Shown here: in pieces, positions 62,845-64,000 of the stretch | Layout: each line of letters begins with the position of its first letter | Position numbering within the stretch: the stretch's first letter is position 1 | Translations under genes and position numbers: made by a program | Assembly: GCA_943788755.1 (NCBI GenBank) | Contig: CALSRM010000001.1 | Location: 186,001-250,000, forward strand | Source of the DNA: an uncultured Flavobacteriales bacterium | GTDB lineage: Bacteria > Bacteroidota > Bacteroidia > Flavobacteriales_D > Parvicellaceae | Direction: 5' to 3' | Length of the DNA: 64,000 nucleotides | The notes under the pieces: model-generated | The model's input: only the letters and a program-made list of their open reading frames with translations | What the model was told of the DNA's origin: nothing | Database searches by the model: none

Positions 62845-63675
62845 ATGGGGTACATTGAAGTTTGCTATAAACTAGAACCACTTTTACCTGCAAGGGAAAT
62901 CTTATATGCAGAATTAGGAGATAGGGGCTTTGAAGCTTTCGAAGATACGCTGAATGGAGTTAAAGCATACATAAAGAAAGAGAAGTTCTCTAAATCTTTA
63001 TTGAAAGATTTAAACATACGTAGAATTGAAGGACAAAAGATAGAGGTTGATATAATAACAATAGCAAACCAAAATTGGAATGCCTTATGGGAAAGTAACT
63101 TTGACCCTATTGTAATTAACTCCAATTGTATTATTCGCGCACCTTTTCATGCTGTATCTAAAGTGGAATATGATATAATAATTTCTCCACAAATGTCTTT
63201 TGGAACTGGACATCACGAAACCACTTTCTTAATGTCAAAAGAGTTGTTTTCAATTGATTTGAAAAGCATTGATCTTCTGGATATGGGCAGTGGAACCGGG
63301 GTGCTTGGGATTTTGGCAGAGAAATTGGGAGCAAAACATGTTAAAGCTATAGATATTGAAGAAGGCGCTTTTCTAAATACGATTAATAATTGTAAACTTA
63401 ATAACACCAAAAATATTATTGTTGAAAAAGGTGACTCTAAATTATTGTACGACAGCTTATTTGATGTTATTTTAGCTAATATTAACAAAAATATTCTTTT
63501 GCAAGATATGTCAGTATATTCTAACTGTCTTAAAGTAGAAGGGAAGCTACTCCTGAGTGGTTTTTTTACTACAGATATAGATGAACTGCGAAACGCAGCA
63601 TCTAATAATGGATTGAAGTTTGTTAAAATGCAGGAAAAGAACAACTGGGCAATGCTAATGCTCGAAAAACTTTAA
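62845..63675 (+). CDS. prmA: ribosomal protein L11 methyltransferase
   Basis: 276 residues. N-terminal substrate-recognition domain (about 1-105) and C-terminal class I SAM methyltransferase domain with the PrmA signature ISPQMSFGTGHHETT, the glycine-rich LDMGSGTGVLGI and VILANINKNILL (post-motif). It trimethylates ribosomal protein L11. Downstream of tpiA with two bases between its stop and the next gene, as in other Bacteroidota. Confidence 0.95.
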   Translation: MGYIEVCYKLEPLLPAREILYAELGDRGFEAFEDTLNGVKAYIKKEKFSKSLLKDLNIRRIEGQKIEVDIITIANQNWNALWESNFDPIVINSNCIIRAPFHAVSKVEYDIIISPQMSFGTGHHETTFLMSKELFSIDLKSIDLLDMGSGTGVLGILAEKLGAKHVKAIDIEEGAFLNTINNCKLNNTKNIIVEKGDSKLLYDSLFDVILANINKNILLQDMSVYSNCLKVEGKLLLSGFFTTDIDELRNAASNNGLKFVKMQEKNNWAMLMLEKL

Positions 63676-63677
63676 GT

Positions 63678-64000
63678 ATGAACAAGCTACTTATAATACT
63701 CTTCTATTTTTTTTTGAGCACTGCCATATTTTCACAATATCATAATTTCACGTCTGAACCTGAGGCATATTTTAAAGATGCAGAATCTTATTTGGCTTTC
63801 GTAAACAAATCTGATGCTAAAGAATTTATGAAAGAGTTCGAGCCGGTTTGGCTTGGGACTGAATTGATCCCAGAGCAGAGGGCTCAAGTATATACAACTT
63901 CAAATTTAATGTCTGAAAAGAAGTTGAAACCATATCCTGATTTTAAGAACTATTTATCAGCAATAATGAATTTCGTTAGTTCTGGTAAAACAAATGATGA
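63678..64000 (+). CDS. secreted protein of unknown function, truncated by the window edge
   Basis: Open from the ATG at 63678 to the end of the window, about 107 codons seen. It begins with a signal peptide (MNKLLIILFYFFLSTAIFS, cut before Q). The rest (FTSEPEAYFKDAESYLAFV ... PVWLGTELIPEQRAQVYTTS) is helical with no known motif. It lies two bases after prmA, so it is in the same operon. A long conserved Bacteroidota protein of unknown role is usual in this place, but identity cannot be decided from the part visible. Confidence 0.7.
   Translation, partial: MNKLLIILFYFFLSTAIFSQYHNFTSEPEAYFKDAESYLAFVNKSDAKEFMKEFEPVWLGTELIPEQRAQVYTTSNLMSEKKLKPYPDFKNYLSAIMNFVSSGKTND

Overview
The window is a 64 kb chromosomal segment of a member of the Bacteroidota, probably a flavobacteria-like or Cryomorphaceae/Crocinitomicaceae-like lineage. 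Supporting signs are the low GC content, several lipoproteins with a Cys lipobox, a secreted FG-GAP protein ending in a type IX secretion (Por) sorting domain, a fused ResB-CcsA cytochrome c biogenesis protein, MenA (menaquinone), and Bacteroidota-type promoters (TTG, 19-20 bp, TAnnTTTG). Shine-Dalgarno sequences are mostly absent. There is no phage or plasmid. Most of the window is housekeeping and cell-envelope genes in short operons.

Layout. 1-3.5 kb: xerD, tRNA-Ser(TGA) with a clear promoter and terminator, and two glycosyltransferases. 3.5-18 kb: an unusual signalling island. It holds one single-domain response regulator, a STAS-like protein, an H-NOX nitric-oxide sensor, an outer-membrane barrel, a half-size phosphate-binding-type periplasmic protein, and six consecutive histidine kinases that share one HisKA/HATPase module but carry different sensor regions: four PAS domains, H-NOX-coupled, a duplicated membrane sensor, TPR repeats, a six-helix membrane domain plus PAS, and a multi-helix membrane domain. 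Four genes here are interrupted by single-base frameshifts. Two of the kinases share a near-identical tract that looks like recent gene conversion. The island is bordered on both sides by copies of a GC-richer palindromic repeat with CATTGCGAA/TTCGCAATG ends, and the right-hand array touches a GIY-YIG nuclease gene.

18-32 kb: GIY-YIG protein, a small unknown protein, a short SSB, a TPR lipoprotein, an LpxL-type acyltransferase, two secreted unknowns, a TlpA-like thioredoxin lipoprotein, a SiaC-like (DUF1987) protein, an operon of DUF2520 protein, KdsC-like phosphatase, UbiA prenyltransferase and Maf, a MORN-type lipoprotein, the T9SS FG-GAP protein, a helical-repeat protein, YggS and an alpha/beta hydrolase. 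32-48 kb: CcsBA, a TPR protein, RecQ, IlvE, a secreted regulatory-like-domain protein, MenA, an oligopeptide-binding lipoprotein, DnaA and a two-gene 5'-nucleotidase.

48-64 kb: thioesterase, an OmpA-family protein split by a frameshift inside a short repeat tract, RecN, DUF1853, a TrmH-family methyltransferase, HU, a cupin, Fmt, a serine hydrolase, FolP, a kinase-like protein, DUF1599, a DoxX-type membrane protein, an OppB-type permease, TpiA, PrmA and the start of an unidentified secreted protein that runs off the window.

All calls come from reading the sequence. No similarity search was run. The frameshifts could be real mutations or sequence errors, and this cannot be settled from the assembly alone.
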